Counted from the stretch's first letter, positions 1-9,103 are shown. The stretch is 43,604 nt of DNA from an uncultured Clostridia bacterium (GCA_946186245.1 CAMHMN010000015.1:1-43604), one strand, 5' to 3'. Numbers and translations are program-made. Notes: a model not told the origin generated them from the letters alone.

Positions 1-485
1 ATTTCAGCGCCGCCCACACGGCCGGAGAGCATGATCTTGATGCCCTTGACGCCGGAGTTCATGGCTCTGCCGATGCTCATCTTCATAGCACGGCGGAAGC
101 TGACGCGCTTCTCAAGCTGGAGAGCGATGCTCTCGGCAACCAGGGTTGCGTCTGCGTCGGGAACCTTGACCTCGACGATGTTGATCGATACGGGCTTGCC
201 GATCTTCTTCTCGCACTGAACGCGGAGCTTTTCGATCTCTGCGCCCTTCTGGCCGATGACGATGCCCGGCTTTGCGCAGAAGATGTGAATGCGGACCCTG
301 CCGGATACGCGCTCGATTTCAATTTTGGGAACGCCGGCTGCCTTAAGCTGCTCCTTGAGCATCTTACGGAGGTTGTAGTCCTCGACGAGAGTATCGGCGA
401 AGTCCTTCTTGCCTACATACCAGCGAGAATCCCAATCCTTAATCACGCCTACTCTGAGGCCGTGAGGATGAATTTTCTGACCCAT
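1..485 (-). CDS. rpsC: 30S ribosomal protein S3, 3' part cut by window edge
   Basis: Small-subunit protein S3, which binds 16S rRNA at the mRNA entry tunnel of the 30S head. The first 161 codons are visible; the protein begins [13 protein letters not shown], the usual S3 start. The KH-type RNA-binding region follows, with the GXXG loop read as GQKG in [16 protein letters not shown]. The ATG at 485 lies behind a TGAGGAGGT ribosome binding site, 16 nt after the end of rplV. It is the last visible gene of the S10 operon, which normally continues with rplP and rpmC beyond the window. Nothing looks unusual in the visible part. Confidence 0.97.
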   Translation of the reverse strand, partial: MGQKIHPHGLRVGVIKDWDSRWYVGKKDFADTLVEDYNLRKMLKEQLKAAGVPKIEIERVSGRVRIHIFCAKPGIVIGQKGAEIEKLRVQCEKKIGKPVSINIVEVKVPDADATLVAESIALQLEKRVSFRRAMKMSIGRAMNSGVKGIKIMLSGRVGGAE

Positions 486-501
486 GTGCTTACCTCCTCA
501 A

Positions 502-840
502 TCAGTCTTCCTGTTCCTTTACCACAAGGGTAACGTGTGATGTCTTCTTGTCTATGCGGTATGCTCTGCCCTGTGCTCTGGGACGCATACGCTTGAGGAT
601 CGGTCCGGAGGTTGCGAAGCACTCCGACACATAGAGCTTATCCTCATCCATGTTGAAATTGTTGGTTGCGTTTGCCACGGCTGACTTGAGGAGCTTCTCA
701 AGATACTCGCAAGCAGCCTTGGGCGTATTCTTCAGTATAGCCTCAGCTTCCTTAACAGGCTTGTTTCTGATAAGGTCAAGCACTATCTGAACCTTTGTGG
801 GAGAAATGCGAGCGTATTTAAGCTCTGCTCTTGCTTCCAT
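502..840 (-). CDS. rplV: 50S ribosomal protein L22
   Basis: L22 (112 aa) binds 23S rRNA and forms part of the wall of the peptide exit tunnel; macrolide resistance can arise in its extended loop. The protein starts MEARAELKYARISPTKVQ, the family's typical N-terminus, and contains the segment FATSGPILKRMRPRAQGRAY, which corresponds to the conserved tunnel hairpin. Length is normal. It sits between rpsS and rpsC with short gaps in the S10 operon and has an AAAGGAG ribosome binding site. Co-transcribed with the rest of the cluster. Confidence 0.97.
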   Translation of the reverse strand: MEARAELKYARISPTKVQIVLDLIRNKPVKEAEAILKNTPKAACEYLEKLLKSAVANATNNFNMDEDKLYVSECFATSGPILKRMRPRAQGRAYRIDKKTSHVTLVVKEQED

Positions 841-863
841 TTCAGTACACTCCTTTCAGCTGC

Positions 864-1139
864 TTACTTCTTGCTGGTCTTGCTTCCGGCGTGACCCTTG
901 AAGGTTCTGGTGGGGACAAACTCGCCGAGCTTGTGACCGACCATTTCTTCGGTTACGAATACCGGAACGTGATTCTTGCCGTTGTGAACGGCAATTGTGT
1001 GGCCTACGAAATCAGGGAATATAGTGGAAGAACGGCTCCATGTCTTGAGCACGACCTTCTCGTTCTTTTCATTCATTTCCTGGATTCTTTTGAGCAGCAC
1101 CGGCTGCACGAAAGGACCCTTTTTAACGCTTCTACCCAT
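864..1139 (-). CDS. rpsS: 30S ribosomal protein S19
   Basis: S19 (91 aa) is a 30S head protein that works with S13 near the A site. It begins [12 protein letters not shown] and contains [20 protein letters not shown] and [12 protein letters not shown], all hallmarks of the family. Length is standard. It lies 27 nt downstream of rplB and 23 nt upstream of rplV on the same strand. An AAAGGAG motif lies somewhat far upstream of the ATG (about 13 nt), but no better start exists. Confidence 0.97.
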   Translation of the reverse strand: MGRSVKKGPFVQPVLLKRIQEMNEKNEKVVLKTWSRSSTIFPDFVGHTIAVHNGKNHVPVFVTEEMVGHKLGEFVPTRTFKGHAGSKTSKK

Positions 1140-1166
1140 GGTTAATCAAAGTCTCCTTTCTGACGA

Positions 1167-2003
1167 TTACTTGCCGTTTCTGCGTCTTACGATCATCTTG
1201 TCGGAAGCCTTCTTGGTGGGTCTTGTCTTATAACCCAGAGCAGGCTTGCCCCAAGGTGTGCAAGGACCGGGACGTCCGACAGGGCTCTTGCCTTCACCAC
1301 CGCCGTGCGGGTGATCGTTCGGGTTCATGACGGAACCTCTGACTGTCGGTCTCCAGCCCATCAGGCGCTTGCGGCCTGCCTTACCGATCTTGACGTTTTC
1401 ATGGTCGATGTTGGAAACCTGACCGATGGTTGCCATGCAGTCTGCGGAGACGTTTCTCAGTTCGCCGGAGGGCAGTCTGAGAAGTGCGTAGCCGCCTTCC
1501 TTAGCCATGAGCTGAGCCTGGATGCCGGCTGCTCTGGCGAGCTGTGCGCCTCTGCCGGGATAAAGCTCAATGTTGTGGATAAAGGTACCGGTGGGGATTG
1601 CAGAAAGCGGAAGCGCGTTGCCGGGCTTGATGTCGGCGGAAGCGCCGCTTACGACGGTATCGCCCTTCTTGAGGCCGTGGGGTGCTGTGATGTATGCCTT
1701 GGTGCCGTCCTCGTACTGAATGAGTGCGATGAATGCCGAGCGGTTGGGATCGTATTCAATGGACTGCACGGTTGCGGGCATATCAGCCTTCTGGCGCTTG
1801 AAGTCGATGATTCTGTACTTTCTGCGAAGTCCGCCGCCTCTGTGACGGACGGTGATTCTGCCGTAGCTGTTGCGGCCGGAATTCTTCTTGAGCGGTGCGA
1901 GAAGGCTTCTCTCGGGAGATACCTTGTCGAGCTGCGCAGAATAATCGGTCACAGACATGTTGCGGCGGCCGTTGGTGGTCGGCTTATATGTCTTGATAGC
2001 CAA
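1167..2003 (-). CDS. rplB: 50S ribosomal protein L2
   Basis: L2 (278 aa) is a core 50S protein needed for subunit joining and peptidyl transferase activity. The sequence begins [17 protein letters not shown], has [17 protein letters not shown] and, in the C-terminal third, [19 protein letters not shown] with the conserved histidine region linked to peptidyl transfer. Length matches the family (about 275 aa). An 83-nt gap separates it from rplW, the largest gap among the genes downstream of rplC, but I see no promoter or terminator in that gap. Confidence 0.97.
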   Translation of the reverse strand: MAIKTYKPTTNGRRNMSVTDYSAQLDKVSPERSLLAPLKKNSGRNSYGRITVRHRGGGLRRKYRIIDFKRQKADMPATVQSIEYDPNRSAFIALIQYEDGTKAYITAPHGLKKGDTVVSGASADIKPGNALPLSAIPTGTFIHNIELYPGRGAQLARAAGIQAQLMAKEGGYALLRLPSGELRNVSADCMATIGQVSNIDHENVKIGKAGRKRLMGWRPTVRGSVMNPNDHPHGGGEGKSPVGRPGPCTPWGKPALGYKTRPTKKASDKMIVRRRNGK

Positions 2004-2086
2004 TTTAATTCACTCTCCTCGTTATTCTAAGGCTTAGCGGAGCTGCCATCATGCTCCATACATTGCCTGCGTTTGGTTTAATTCAA

Positions 2087-2395
2087 TCAGATGAGACCCT
2101 CGAAGAATTCGATGGGCTTAGAATCGGGTGAAAGTGTTACGATGGCCTTTTTCCAGGCGGGGGTGGTTCCCTCGTATCTGCCCTGGCGGCGATGACGTCC
2201 TCTGACGTGCATTGTGTTGACCTTTATAACCTTTACGCCGGGGAAGCAGGCTTCCACAGCCTTTGCGATTTCGATCTTGTTGGCCTTCTTGTCAACTTCG
2301 AAGGTGTACTTAATGCTTTCGCCTTCAGCGACCTGCATACCTGCCATCGACTTCTCAGTGATGACCGGACGAATGATAATGTCCTTCGGATTCAT
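2087..2395 (-). CDS. rplW: 50S ribosomal protein L23
   Basis: L23 (102 aa) sits at the exit of the peptide tunnel and is the docking site for trigger factor and the signal recognition particle. The protein begins [17 protein letters not shown], as expected for bacterial L23, and contains [17 protein letters not shown]. Its start codon shares one base with the rplD stop codon (TAATG), so the two are probably translationally coupled. Length is normal and no oddities are seen. Confidence 0.97.
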   Translation of the reverse strand: MNPKDIIIRPVITEKSMAGMQVAEGESIKYTFEVDKKANKIEIAKAVEACFPGVKVIKVNTMHVRGRHRRQGRYEGTTPAWKKAIVTLSPDSKPIEFFEGLI

Positions 2396-3018
2396 TAGCA
2401 GTATACCTCCTCAATCTGTGCTACGGCGTCCTTGACAACGACGAACTTGTCAGCGTTTACGATGTCGTAGACATTGAGAGTGCCCACGAGAGCTGTCTTT
2501 ACGCCGGGAATGTTTCTTGCGCTGGCGATCACCATGTCGTTCTTCTCCGGCATAACCAGGAGAACCTTGCGGTCTGCGCCGACAGCGCTGAGCATCTTGA
2601 CGACTTCCTTGGTCTTGTACTCGCTCATGGTGAAGGCGTCGAGAACGATCATGTCGTTGTCTGCCACCTTAGCGGAGAGAGCCGACTTCATGGCAAGTCT
2701 GCGGAGCTTCTTGTTGAGTGTGTAGCGATAGCTTCTGGGCTTGGGGCCGAGAGCGATACCGCCGTGTCTCCACTGGGGTGAACGAGTGGAGCCCTGTCTT
2801 GCGTGGCCTGTGCCCTTCTGACGCCAGGGCTTCTTGCCGCCGCCGGAGACCTCGCCGCGTGTCAGAGTGCTCTGTGTACCCTGGCGCTGGTTGGCGAGAT
2901 AGTTGACTACAACAGCGTGAACTGCTGCTTCGTTGGGTTCAATGCCGAATACTGCGTCGGAAAGATCGATGGTGCCGACCTTTTCGTTAGCTGCATTTAC
3001 TACTGCGATGCTGGCCAT
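2395..3018 (-). CDS. rplD: 50S ribosomal protein L4
   Basis: L4 (207 aa) binds 23S rRNA and reaches into the exit tunnel. The central loop is recognisable ([19 protein letters not shown], followed by [16 protein letters not shown]). In enterobacteria L4 also represses the S10 operon by acting on the leader RNA. Whether that applies here is unknown, but this operon has a long leader with its own terminator (see 4133-4588), so L4 is one candidate ligand by analogy only. The gene lies 17 nt after rplC and overlaps rplW by one base. Confidence 0.97.
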   Translation of the reverse strand: MASIAVVNAANEKVGTIDLSDAVFGIEPNEAAVHAVVVNYLANQRQGTQSTLTRGEVSGGGKKPWRQKGTGHARQGSTRSPQWRHGGIALGPKPRSYRYTLNKKLRRLAMKSALSAKVADNDMIVLDAFTMSEYKTKEVVKMLSAVGADRKVLLVMPEKNDMVIASARNIPGVKTALVGTLNVYDIVNADKFVVVKDAVAQIEEVYC

Positions 3019-3035
3019 ATTCTATTCCTCCTCCC

Positions 3036-3722
3036 TTATGCTTTGACGCTGTCGCTGATGAGCACAACGCCGCCCTTAGGACCGGGAACTGCGCCCTTGA
3101 TGGCGATAAGGTTGTTTTCAACATCGATCTTGACGACTGTGAGATTCTGCACGGTGACTCTCTCGTTGCCGAGGTGACCGGACATCTTCTTTCCCTTGAA
3201 AACTCTGGAAGGATCGGAGCAGGCGCCGATGGAACCGCCGTGACGGTGAACAGGACCTGTACCGTGGCTCTCCTTGAGTCGGCCGAAGTTCCAGCGCTTG
3301 ATGACGCCGGCCCAGCCCTTACCTTTGCTTGTGCCGACGACGTCTACCTTGTCGCCTGCCGCGAAGGTGTCTGCCTTGATGAGATCGCCGACGTTCAGAG
3401 CGTCGATGGACTCAAAGCGGAACTCTCTGAGATACTTCTTGGGAGCAACACCGTTCTTCTCGAAGTGACCTGCGAGTGCCATTGTGATGTTGCTGGGCTT
3501 GCCCTGGAACTTTTCTGTTCTGGAGCTCTTTGCGCCCTTCTTGAACTTGAGCTTGACTTCACCGAAACCAAGCTGAACGGCGTTGTAGCCGTCCGTCTCG
3601 ACTGTCTTCTTCTGTGTGACCACACAGGGACCTGCTTCGATGACGGTGACGGGAACTACGTTGCCCTTCTCGTCAAAGATCTGGGTCATGCCGAGCTTTT
3701 TGCCGATAATACCTTTTTGCAT
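3036..3722 (-). CDS. rplC: 50S ribosomal protein L3
   Basis: L3 (228 aa) is an early 50S assembly protein near the peptidyl transferase centre. It begins [20 protein letters not shown] and carries the conserved central motif [20 protein letters not shown], which includes the loop region that approaches the active site and is a site of tiamulin/linezolid resistance in other bacteria. Length is slightly above the usual 206-215 aa. The ATG follows an AGGAGG ribosome binding site by 8 nt. It is preceded by a 98-nt gap containing a hairpin (3751-3780). Confidence 0.97.
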   Translation of the reverse strand: MQKGIIGKKLGMTQIFDEKGNVVPVTVIEAGPCVVTQKKTVETDGYNAVQLGFGEVKLKFKKGAKSSRTEKFQGKPSNITMALAGHFEKNGVAPKKYLREFRFESIDALNVGDLIKADTFAAGDKVDVVGTSKGKGWAGVIKRWNFGRLKESHGTGPVHRHGGSIGACSDPSRVFKGKKMSGHLGNERVTVQNLTVVKIDVENNLIAIKGAVPGPKGGVVLISDSVKA

Positions 3723-3750
3723 TTTTTCTGCCTCCTATGATAGGTTATTG

Positions 3751-3780
3751 GTTGAAACGCGGGTATCAACACGCTTCAAC
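3751..3780 (-). other. Stem-loop between rpsJ and rplC
   Basis: On the minus (transcribed) strand the arms GTTGAAGCGTG and CGCGTTTCAAC can pair as an 11-bp stem with two G-U pairs around a loop of about 8 nt. No T-run follows it, so it is not an intrinsic terminator. It could be an RNA processing or stability element between the first two genes of the S10 operon; function unknown. Confidence 0.4.
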
Positions 3781-3820
3781 TTGACCTCGACTGCCGTTGG
3801 TTGGAATGGCGATCAAGCGA

Positions 3821-4132
3821 TTACAGCTTGATCTCGATTTCAACGCCTGCAGGGAGCTCTAATCCTTTAAGAGCCTCCACAACCTTGTTGGAAGGTCTCA
3901 GGATGTCGATAAGACGCTTGTGGGTTCTGTACTCGAACTGCTCTCTGCTGTCCTTGTACTTGTGAACCGCACGCAGGATCGTTACGATTTCCTTGTCGGT
4001 GGGGAGCGGAACCGGTCCGGAGACCTGTGCGCCCTCGCGCTTTGCCGCGTCTACGATCTTCTGTGCCGCCTGATCGGCGAGAGAATGATCATAGCTCTTG
4101 ATCCTGATTCTGATTTTTTCCTTGACTGCCAT
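3821..4132 (-). CDS. rpsJ: 30S ribosomal protein S10
   Basis: S10 (103 aa) is a 30S head protein that also acts as NusE in antitermination complexes. The sequence [20 protein letters not shown] is the typical N-terminus, and [18 protein letters not shown] is the conserved loop region. The reading frame is open upstream to 4228, but the ATG at 4132 is chosen because it gives the family length and has a GAGGAGG ribosome binding site just upstream. First gene of the S10 operon; expression probably depends on the leader RNA at 4133-4588. Confidence 0.97.
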   Translation of the reverse strand: MAVKEKIRIRIKSYDHSLADQAAQKIVDAAKREGAQVSGPVPLPTDKEIVTILRAVHKYKDSREQFEYRTHKRLIDILRPSNKVVEALKGLELPAGVEIEIKL

Positions 4133-4588
4133 AATAGCCGCCTCCTCATTGAATTTTGCGGCGAAACCGCTGCTACATGATCTTCGCTGGGTACCCGATG
4201 TTTTCAACAACGCGTCCGGGTGTTTCATACACGGGCACTAAAAAACCGGAAGCCATTCTTCGCTCAGGGGGTGTCATTGGCTTTCCGGGTCAGTGAAAAC
4301 TAATAGCAAGCGTATAAGCACAGTCCTGTCCCAAGACGGCAGCTCATTGGGGAAGCCTCCGCCCAGGATAACGACATACGGCGAGCCTTAGCAACTCAAA
4401 AGGCCCTGATATATCGCTGACAGTCACTGTACACACTTTTTCGCCCGGTTTAAAATCGGACATACTCCATGGAAAAACCGTCCGCTTGCTCTCACAAGGA
4501 ACGCAACCTCCCACTTCAACGCATATCTCATGTGCAGTCGCTGCAATTTTTTTACGCCCGCGCACACTTTCGCATGCGTGTCGCGTAC
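4133..4588 (-). promoter_or_regulatory. Long 5' leader of the S10 ribosomal operon
   Basis: About 455 nt separate the predicted transcription start (near 4587) from the rpsJ ATG, and no convincing gene lies here. The leader carries an intrinsic terminator at 4240-4288. On the transcript, the segment GGCTTCC (4357-4351) precedes the terminator's 5' arm CCGGAAAGCC and can pair with it, which would block terminator formation. This terminator/antiterminator layout is what an attenuating ribosomal-protein leader looks like. The mechanism and any ligand are inference. Confidence 0.6.
4240..4288 (-). terminator. Intrinsic terminator (attenuator) inside the S10 leader
   Basis: On the minus strand CCGGAAAGCCA (4288-4278) pairs with TGGCTTCCGG (4255-4246), a 10-bp stem with a single bulged A, and is followed at once by six T residues (4245-4240). 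It lies downstream of the promoter at 4595-4623 and 107 nt upstream of rpsJ, so it would end transcription before the operon unless bypassed. Confidence 0.75.
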
Positions 4589-4594
4589 TTAGCT

Positions 4595-4623
4595 ATTATA
4601 TCAGAGCCTATTGCTTATTGCAA
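4595..4623 (-). promoter_or_regulatory. Sigma-A promoter of the S10 operon
   Basis: On the minus strand -35 TTGCAA (4623-4618), a 17-nt spacer, and a perfect -10 TATAAT (4600-4595). Predicted transcription start is near 4587. It faces rpsJ and is the only strong promoter seen in the gap between rpsJ and the TM2 gene. Confidence 0.85.
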
Positions 4624-4702
4624 GTAAAATTTTACAATTGTGTATGTAGAAATTTTCGCTTATTATCTCGCTGTTTTTATGCAATTTGTCGGCGAGAAGG
4701 AA

Positions 4703-5140
4703 TCATCCGTTGTACTCATAGTCGTCGTAATCCATAACGCTCATCACTTCGATGTAATTGTAGTATCTGGTTTTACTGGGCATCATCAGCCAATCGTACA
4801 CCATCAGCAGCCCGCAGCAGCCGAATGAACAGAGCTTCAGCAGGCCGATGCCGATTTCACCGAGAAGCATTCTGTCGACTCCCGTCCAGCCCAGCATAAA
4901 GGAGATAAACTGCATATTCTCGACCCTGCGGCAGGTAAGGCTCTGGATCTCGGCAAGCTTTCGCATGGAACAATGCAGCATGTTCTCTCTCAGCATAGGA
5001 ATTTTGTCGTCGGGCAGATCATTCTGGTTCAGCACCAGGAAGCGGTCCACCAGCGCCGTCTTCTGTCTGCGCAGCTGTTCCTTTTCCAGACGTTCCTCGT
5101 CGGTTTCAAAGGAATTTCTTACGTTAAAATTATTGGTCAT
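4703..5140 (-). CDS. TM2 domain-containing membrane protein
   Basis: A 145-residue protein with a charged, helical N-terminal half (about residues 1-75) and a C-terminal TM2 domain. The TM2 signature is clear: FMLGWTGVDRMLLGEIGIGL followed by LLKLCSFGCCGLLMVYDWLMM, that is two short membrane helices joined by the G-x-D-R turn and the K-L-x-x-G segment. The tail is acidic and tyrosine-rich (YDDYEYNG). It is downstream of the DUF2752 gene on the same strand with a 45-nt gap; TM2 and DUF2752 proteins are often neighbours. The molecular role of bacterial TM2 proteins is not known. Confidence 0.9.
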   Translation of the reverse strand: MTNNFNVRNSFETDEERLEKEQLRRQKTALVDRFLVLNQNDLPDDKIPMLRENMLHCSMRKLAEIQSLTCRRVENMQFISFMLGWTGVDRMLLGEIGIGLLKLCSFGCCGLLMVYDWLMMPSKTRYYNYIEVMSVMDYDDYEYNG

Positions 5141-5185
5141 AAAGCACCCTCTCCTTTTCTGAATTGATTCTCCTATCCTCTATTC

Positions 5186-5569
5186 CTACGGAATGTCCCA
5201 AAAAGCCATTCTCACTATGTAAACCGCAATCGTAAATCCGAAGCCGAGTGCAATGATCACATCCTTGACCCGCATGCTCACCTTCTCGAGAAGAATGGTC
5301 TCGCGGTTGATCATCACAAACAAAGCCATCATGCAGGGCAGAAGCGCCGGGTTGCTGCGCAGTGACCCTTCAAAATCCAGCCGGAGCAGGCAGCCCAGCG
5401 CGCGCGACATTCCGCAGCCGGGGCAGGGAATGCCGGTGACATGCCTGATCGGACAGTATATTTCCAGCTTCACCATGATTCCCATGTAGAGCAGTGCCGC
5501 CGCGAGAAGCATCACATGCATAAGCAGAAGATTCAGCCATTCCCGACGGCGTGAATTTTTCGGCTCCAT
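5186..5569 (-). CDS. DUF2752 domain membrane protein
   Basis: A 127-residue membrane protein. The DUF2752 signature is visible as YCPIRHVTGIPCPGCGMSRA, with the CPGCG cysteine cluster and the following S-R, between a first membrane helix (about residues 12-32) and two further helices in the C-terminal half. The frame is open upstream to 5686, but the ATG at 5569 is preferred because a GGAGG lies 9 nt upstream and the upstream residues are lysine-rich and unlike the family. Probably co-transcribed with the TM2 gene. Function of the family is not established. Confidence 0.88.
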   Translation of the reverse strand: MEPKNSRRREWLNLLLMHVMLLAAALLYMGIMVKLEIYCPIRHVTGIPCPGCGMSRALGCLLRLDFEGSLRSNPALLPCMMALFVMINRETILLEKVSMRVKDVIIALGFGFTIAVYIVRMAFWDIP

Positions 5570-5672
5570 TTTACCTTTCCTCCATAATGACACAGGCTTT
5601 TTCAATATTCTACCACATTTTTTCTGTAACTTCAATATCAACAGAAAAGATTTAAGTTTTTTTAACAAGGTC

Positions 5673-5701
5673 TTGCAGTCAAACAAACTATCTGCTAAAA
5701 T
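5673..5701 (+). promoter_or_regulatory. Probable promoter of the degV gene
   Basis: -35 TTGCAG (5673-5678), 17-nt spacer, -10 TAAAAT (5696-5701), placing a start near 5708 and a leader of about 50 nt. A second TATAAT at 5733-5738 lacks a matching -35. Confidence 0.6.
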
Positions 5702-5758
5702 AATAATAGAAAGCTCAGAACACGATGCATTATATAATGAAAAGAAGGTAATTAAAAA

Positions 5759-6634
5759 ATGTCAAACAAAGTCGTCATTACAACTGACACGGGAAGCGAT
5801 CTTCGCCCCGAAAATCTAAAAAAATTTCATATCGACGGAATGATTCCCTTCCACATCACGCTGGGTGACAAGAGCTACAAGGATTTTTACGAATGTCAGC
5901 CCAACGACCTTTTCAAATTCTTTGAAGAACACAATCAGGTGCCGAAGACCGCGGCGTGTTCTCCCAACGATTTTCTGGAATTCTTTGAGCCGTTTGCCAA
6001 GCAGGGCTGCGATATCGTGCATATCGCCATGAATTCCGTGTTCAGCTCGTCCTATGCCAATTCGCTCATTGCCGCCGAAGAAATCAGCGAGAAATACGGC
6101 GTTTCGGTCTATTCAGTCGACACCTACACCCTGACAGGCGCGCAGGCGCTCATGGCCATCCGTGCCGCCGAGCTGCGCGACAGCGGAATGCCTGCCAAAG
6201 AAATCAGCGAGGAAATCATTGCAATGGTGCCGCACGTTCGCACCAACTTCCTTCTGGGCGGGATGAATTACGCGGCGAAGGGGGGACGCTGTTCCATGCT
6301 GGTGGCATTCGGCGCGAATCTCCTCAAGCTCTACCCCATGATGCACATTGACGAGAAGGGCATTATCACTTCGCCGAAGAAATTCCGCGGCTCGGTCAAG
6401 AGCGTGCAGGATCAGTATATGGATTACGTGCTGGATCTCGCGGCAAAATACGCGGATCACCGCAGGGTGATGATCGGCTACACCAGCGACAACAAGGAGC
6501 TCATCGCCAACATGCACCGCAGGCTGAAGGAATACGGCAAATTCGAGGAAATCGTGGAAAGCGTTTCCAACTGCACCACCGCGACCCACGGAGGTCCCAA
6601 CACCATCTATATGATATTCGCGGACAAGCAATAG
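5759..6634 (+). CDS. DegV family fatty acid-binding protein
   Basis: 291-residue DegV/FakB-type protein. FakB proteins bind a single fatty acid and present it to the FakA kinase for phosphorylation and phospholipid synthesis; fakA is not in the window. The N-terminal KVVITTDTGSDLRPENL is the family's first strand and phosphate-handling loop. AAKGGRCSMLVAFGANLLKL corresponds to the GGRI motif of the second domain, and THGGPNTIYMIF is near the C-terminal GPG motif. Length is typical (about 280-290 aa). The ribosome binding site AGAAGG precedes the ATG. It stands alone and converges with the alpha-galactosidase gene. The bound lipid cannot be read from the sequence. Confidence 0.92.
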   Translation: MSNKVVITTDTGSDLRPENLKKFHIDGMIPFHITLGDKSYKDFYECQPNDLFKFFEEHNQVPKTAACSPNDFLEFFEPFAKQGCDIVHIAMNSVFSSSYANSLIAAEEISEKYGVSVYSVDTYTLTGAQALMAIRAAELRDSGMPAKEISEEIIAMVPHVRTNFLLGGMNYAAKGGRCSMLVAFGANLLKLYPMMHIDEKGIITSPKKFRGSVKSVQDQYMDYVLDLAAKYADHRRVMIGYTSDNKELIANMHRRLKEYGKFEEIVESVSNCTTATHGGPNTIYMIFADKQ

Positions 6635-6669
6635 GGCGCTCGCATTCGCTCGCTAAAAGAATAAAGAAC

Positions 6670-6725
6670 AGAGAATAACGAATAGTGAAGAAGCGAAAAA
6701 CGCCGGAATCTATTCGTTATTCTCT
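6670..6725. repeat. AT-rich 16-bp inverted repeat between convergent genes
   Basis: AGAGAATAACGAATAG (6670-6685) and CTATTCGTTATTCTCT (6710-6725) are perfect inverted copies around a 24-bp loop. The element sits between degV and the alpha-galactosidase gene, which converge on it. It lacks the G+C-rich stem and T-run of a normal terminator but may fold in either transcript. Confidence 0.55.
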
Positions 6726-6752
6726 TTATTGTTATCTGTTATTCTTTATGAA

Positions 6753-9098
6753 TTACTTGCTCTCGATGAAATACATTCTCAGCGAGAAGTCGGGGAAGAC
6801 GCGGACATTCTCGTTGAACCCCGTGCCGGAGAAGGCCTGTTTGAGTGCCACGCCGGTGGACATGAGCACCGCGCCGGAGGCGGTGACATCCTCGGCTTCG
6901 CCGTTCAGCCTGACCGCCTTTGCCACGATGTTGTGCATCATGGAATCCTGCTTGATGTGGATGGGCGAAAGCGTATTGACCAGACTGCCGAACTGCTTGA
7001 CATCCACCCGCTGGGACACGTTGTAGAAGTGGTATTCCCTTTCCGGGTCAAGCCCTTTGGCATAGAAGCGTTCCGCCTGGGTGTTGGGTTGCACAAGCTC
7101 CTGCAGCATCATGCCGACGGCCTGCTTTTTGTCCTGCGACACACAGATCCATTCGTGGACGTTGCCGGTGCGCACCCGGTAGAACTGCCCGAATTGCAGC
7201 ACCTCCCGCAGTTTCTTGTATAATTCGATCTGCGCGGAGAGCTTTTTCTTCATTTCGCCGTTCAGGTCGCGCACGTCACATTCGTAGCCCAGCACGCCGA
7301 AGGAAGCCACGCCGAATCGGGTTTCGGGCGAGGTCTGGCGGAGGGTCTGGTGATTAGGACTTGCCGCGACATGCGCCGTGTAGGTGGACTGCGGATAGCC
7401 ATAGCTGTAGCCTTCCTGAATGTAGGTGCGGCTGAGTGCGTCGGTGTTGTCGCTGGCCCAGATCTGCGGGAAGTAGCAGAGAATTCCCAGATCGAAGCGG
7501 TTGCCGCCGGACGCGCAGCCTTCAAAAAGAATATCAGGGAATCGCTTTGTCAGCTCGGCCATGATCTGATAAAGGCCGCAGATATAGCGATGCACCGTTT
7601 CGCCCTGCTGCTCCGGCGGAAGGTACGGGGAATACACATCCGTGAAGATGCGGTTCATATCCCACTTGACGTAATGGATCTTGGCGGAGGAGAAGACCTC
7701 TGTCATTTTTTCGGTCAAAAATCTGACGACTTCGGGGTTGGCGAGGTCGAGAATGCGCTGCTTGCGTCCTTCCGACTGATGCGCGCCGGGGATGGCGATT
7801 GACCATTCGGGGTGCTGTTCATAGAGCTTGCTGTGGCGGTTGAACATTTCCGGCTCGACCCAGATACCGAATTTCATGCCCATGGCGGCGAGCTTGTCAC
7901 CCAATCCTTTGAGTCCGTGCGGGAGCTTCTTCGGATTTACGTCCCAGTCGCCGAGCGAATGTTCGTCGTCGTTGCGCTCGCCGAACCATCCGTCGTCCAT
8001 CACCAGCATTTCAATACCGATGTCCTTGCCGATGGAGGCAAGATCGAGCAGCGTATGCTCCGAGATGTTGAAGTAGCACGCCTCCCAGCTGTTGAGCAGT
8101 ATCGGACGCGGCTGTTTCTTCCACTTGCCGCGGACGATGTGTTCGCGGACGAATTTGTGCATATTCTCGCTCTGTCCGGAAAATCCCTTCGCGGAGAAGG
8201 TCATCACCGATTCGGGGGTTTCAAATTCCTGCCCCTTGCGGAGAATCCACGCGAAGCCCTCCGGCTGGATGCCGTTGACAATGCGCGTCTTGCCGAAGGC
8301 GTTGACCTCGACGGCGGCGTAATGATTGCCGCTGTAGATGAGGTTGAAGCCGTACACGCTGCCGATATTCTCCGACGTGTCGGGCGAATGTACCATGAAG
8401 AAGGGATTTGCCCTGCTGGATGAACAGCCGGCACGCGATTCGATGACAAATTTTCCGCCGGCGAGCGTGGCGGTGTTCTTATTCATTTCATGCGCCCATG
8501 AGCCGTGGAAGGAAGTGATCTGCACGCCTTTGAAGGGTATGTCGATCTGTGTGCTGAGAAGACGTTCGATCCGCACGTTTTCCGCGCCTCTGTTGATGAG
8601 CTTTGTGCTGCGGGTGATCACATCACATTCAGGGAAGACGCAGTAATGCAGTTCCAGCACAAGCTCCCCGTCGGTCAGCGTCAGGGTGAGATGCTCGATC
8701 TTGCCGTTCTCGCTGTAGGAGCAGGGAAGCGTGCGGAGCGGCGTGCGGCTCTGGGTGATCGTGTAGGAGGCAAATCTGAAGTCCGAGCTTCTCGCGCCGT
8801 TTTCCCTGACCAACTCAAGGAAGGGTTCGCGGATATCGCCGTGTCCGCCCGAGGACATTTCCAGACACATATCCTCCAGCACGGTGGTGTTGAAATCATG
8901 GGAATAGGTTATCACGTTACCCGGCTCAAATTCCCTCTTTTCGCGAAAGACTTCGCATTGTTCCGCGGCGGTGATGTTGATTTTTGTTCCGTAATACAGA
9001 TGTTCCACGTGTCCCGAGGGACTTATGGAAATCACATAGGTCGTCGCGTCGGTATCGAGTACAAACGCGGCTTTTTCTCCCTCAAGTCTGCGGATCAT
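6753..9098 (-). CDS. Alpha-galactosidase, glycoside hydrolase family 36
   Basis: 781-residue GH36 enzyme that releases terminal alpha-galactose from melibiose, raffinose-type sugars or galactomannan side chains; no signal peptide, so it acts in the cytoplasm. An N-terminal beta-sandwich (about 1-325) precedes the catalytic barrel. Key motifs: VMDDGWFGERNDDEHSLGDW (about 366-385), YVKWDMNR with the nucleophile Asp480, EGCASGGNRFDLGIL, and WASDNTDA with the acid/base Asp550. The 70-residue spacing between the two aspartates fits characterised GH36 alpha-galactosidases. The gene follows the GPH symporter gene after 5 nt, so uptake and cleavage are coupled in one operon. Length is a little above the usual 720-750. 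Substrate preference is not readable from sequence. Confidence 0.95.
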   Translation of the reverse strand: MIRRLEGEKAAFVLDTDATTYVISISPSGHVEHLYYGTKINITAAEQCEVFREKREFEPGNVITYSHDFNTTVLEDMCLEMSSGGHGDIREPFLELVRENGARSSDFRFASYTITQSRTPLRTLPCSYSENGKIEHLTLTLTDGELVLELHYCVFPECDVITRSTKLINRGAENVRIERLLSTQIDIPFKGVQITSFHGSWAHEMNKNTATLAGGKFVIESRAGCSSSRANPFFMVHSPDTSENIGSVYGFNLIYSGNHYAAVEVNAFGKTRIVNGIQPEGFAWILRKGQEFETPESVMTFSAKGFSGQSENMHKFVREHIVRGKWKKQPRPILLNSWEACYFNISEHTLLDLASIGKDIGIEMLVMDDGWFGERNDDEHSLGDWDVNPKKLPHGLKGLGDKLAAMGMKFGIWVEPEMFNRHSKLYEQHPEWSIAIPGAHQSEGRKQRILDLANPEVVRFLTEKMTEVFSSAKIHYVKWDMNRIFTDVYSPYLPPEQQGETVHRYICGLYQIMAELTKRFPDILFEGCASGGNRFDLGILCYFPQIWASDNTDALSRTYIQEGYSYGYPQSTYTAHVAASPNHQTLRQTSPETRFGVASFGVLGYECDVRDLNGEMKKKLSAQIELYKKLREVLQFGQFYRVRTGNVHEWICVSQDKKQAVGMMLQELVQPNTQAERFYAKGLDPEREYHFYNVSQRVDVKQFGSLVNTLSPIHIKQDSMMHNIVAKAVRLNGEAEDVTASGAVLMSTGVALKQAFSGTGFNENVRVFPDFSLRMYFIESK

Positions 9099-9103
9099 TT
9101 CTT

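Noticed and set aside
4344..4565. 73-residue reading frame inside the S10 leader
   Set aside because: No ribosome binding site, no recognisable family, and it lies wholly in the leader downstream of the promoter; structure is the better explanation.
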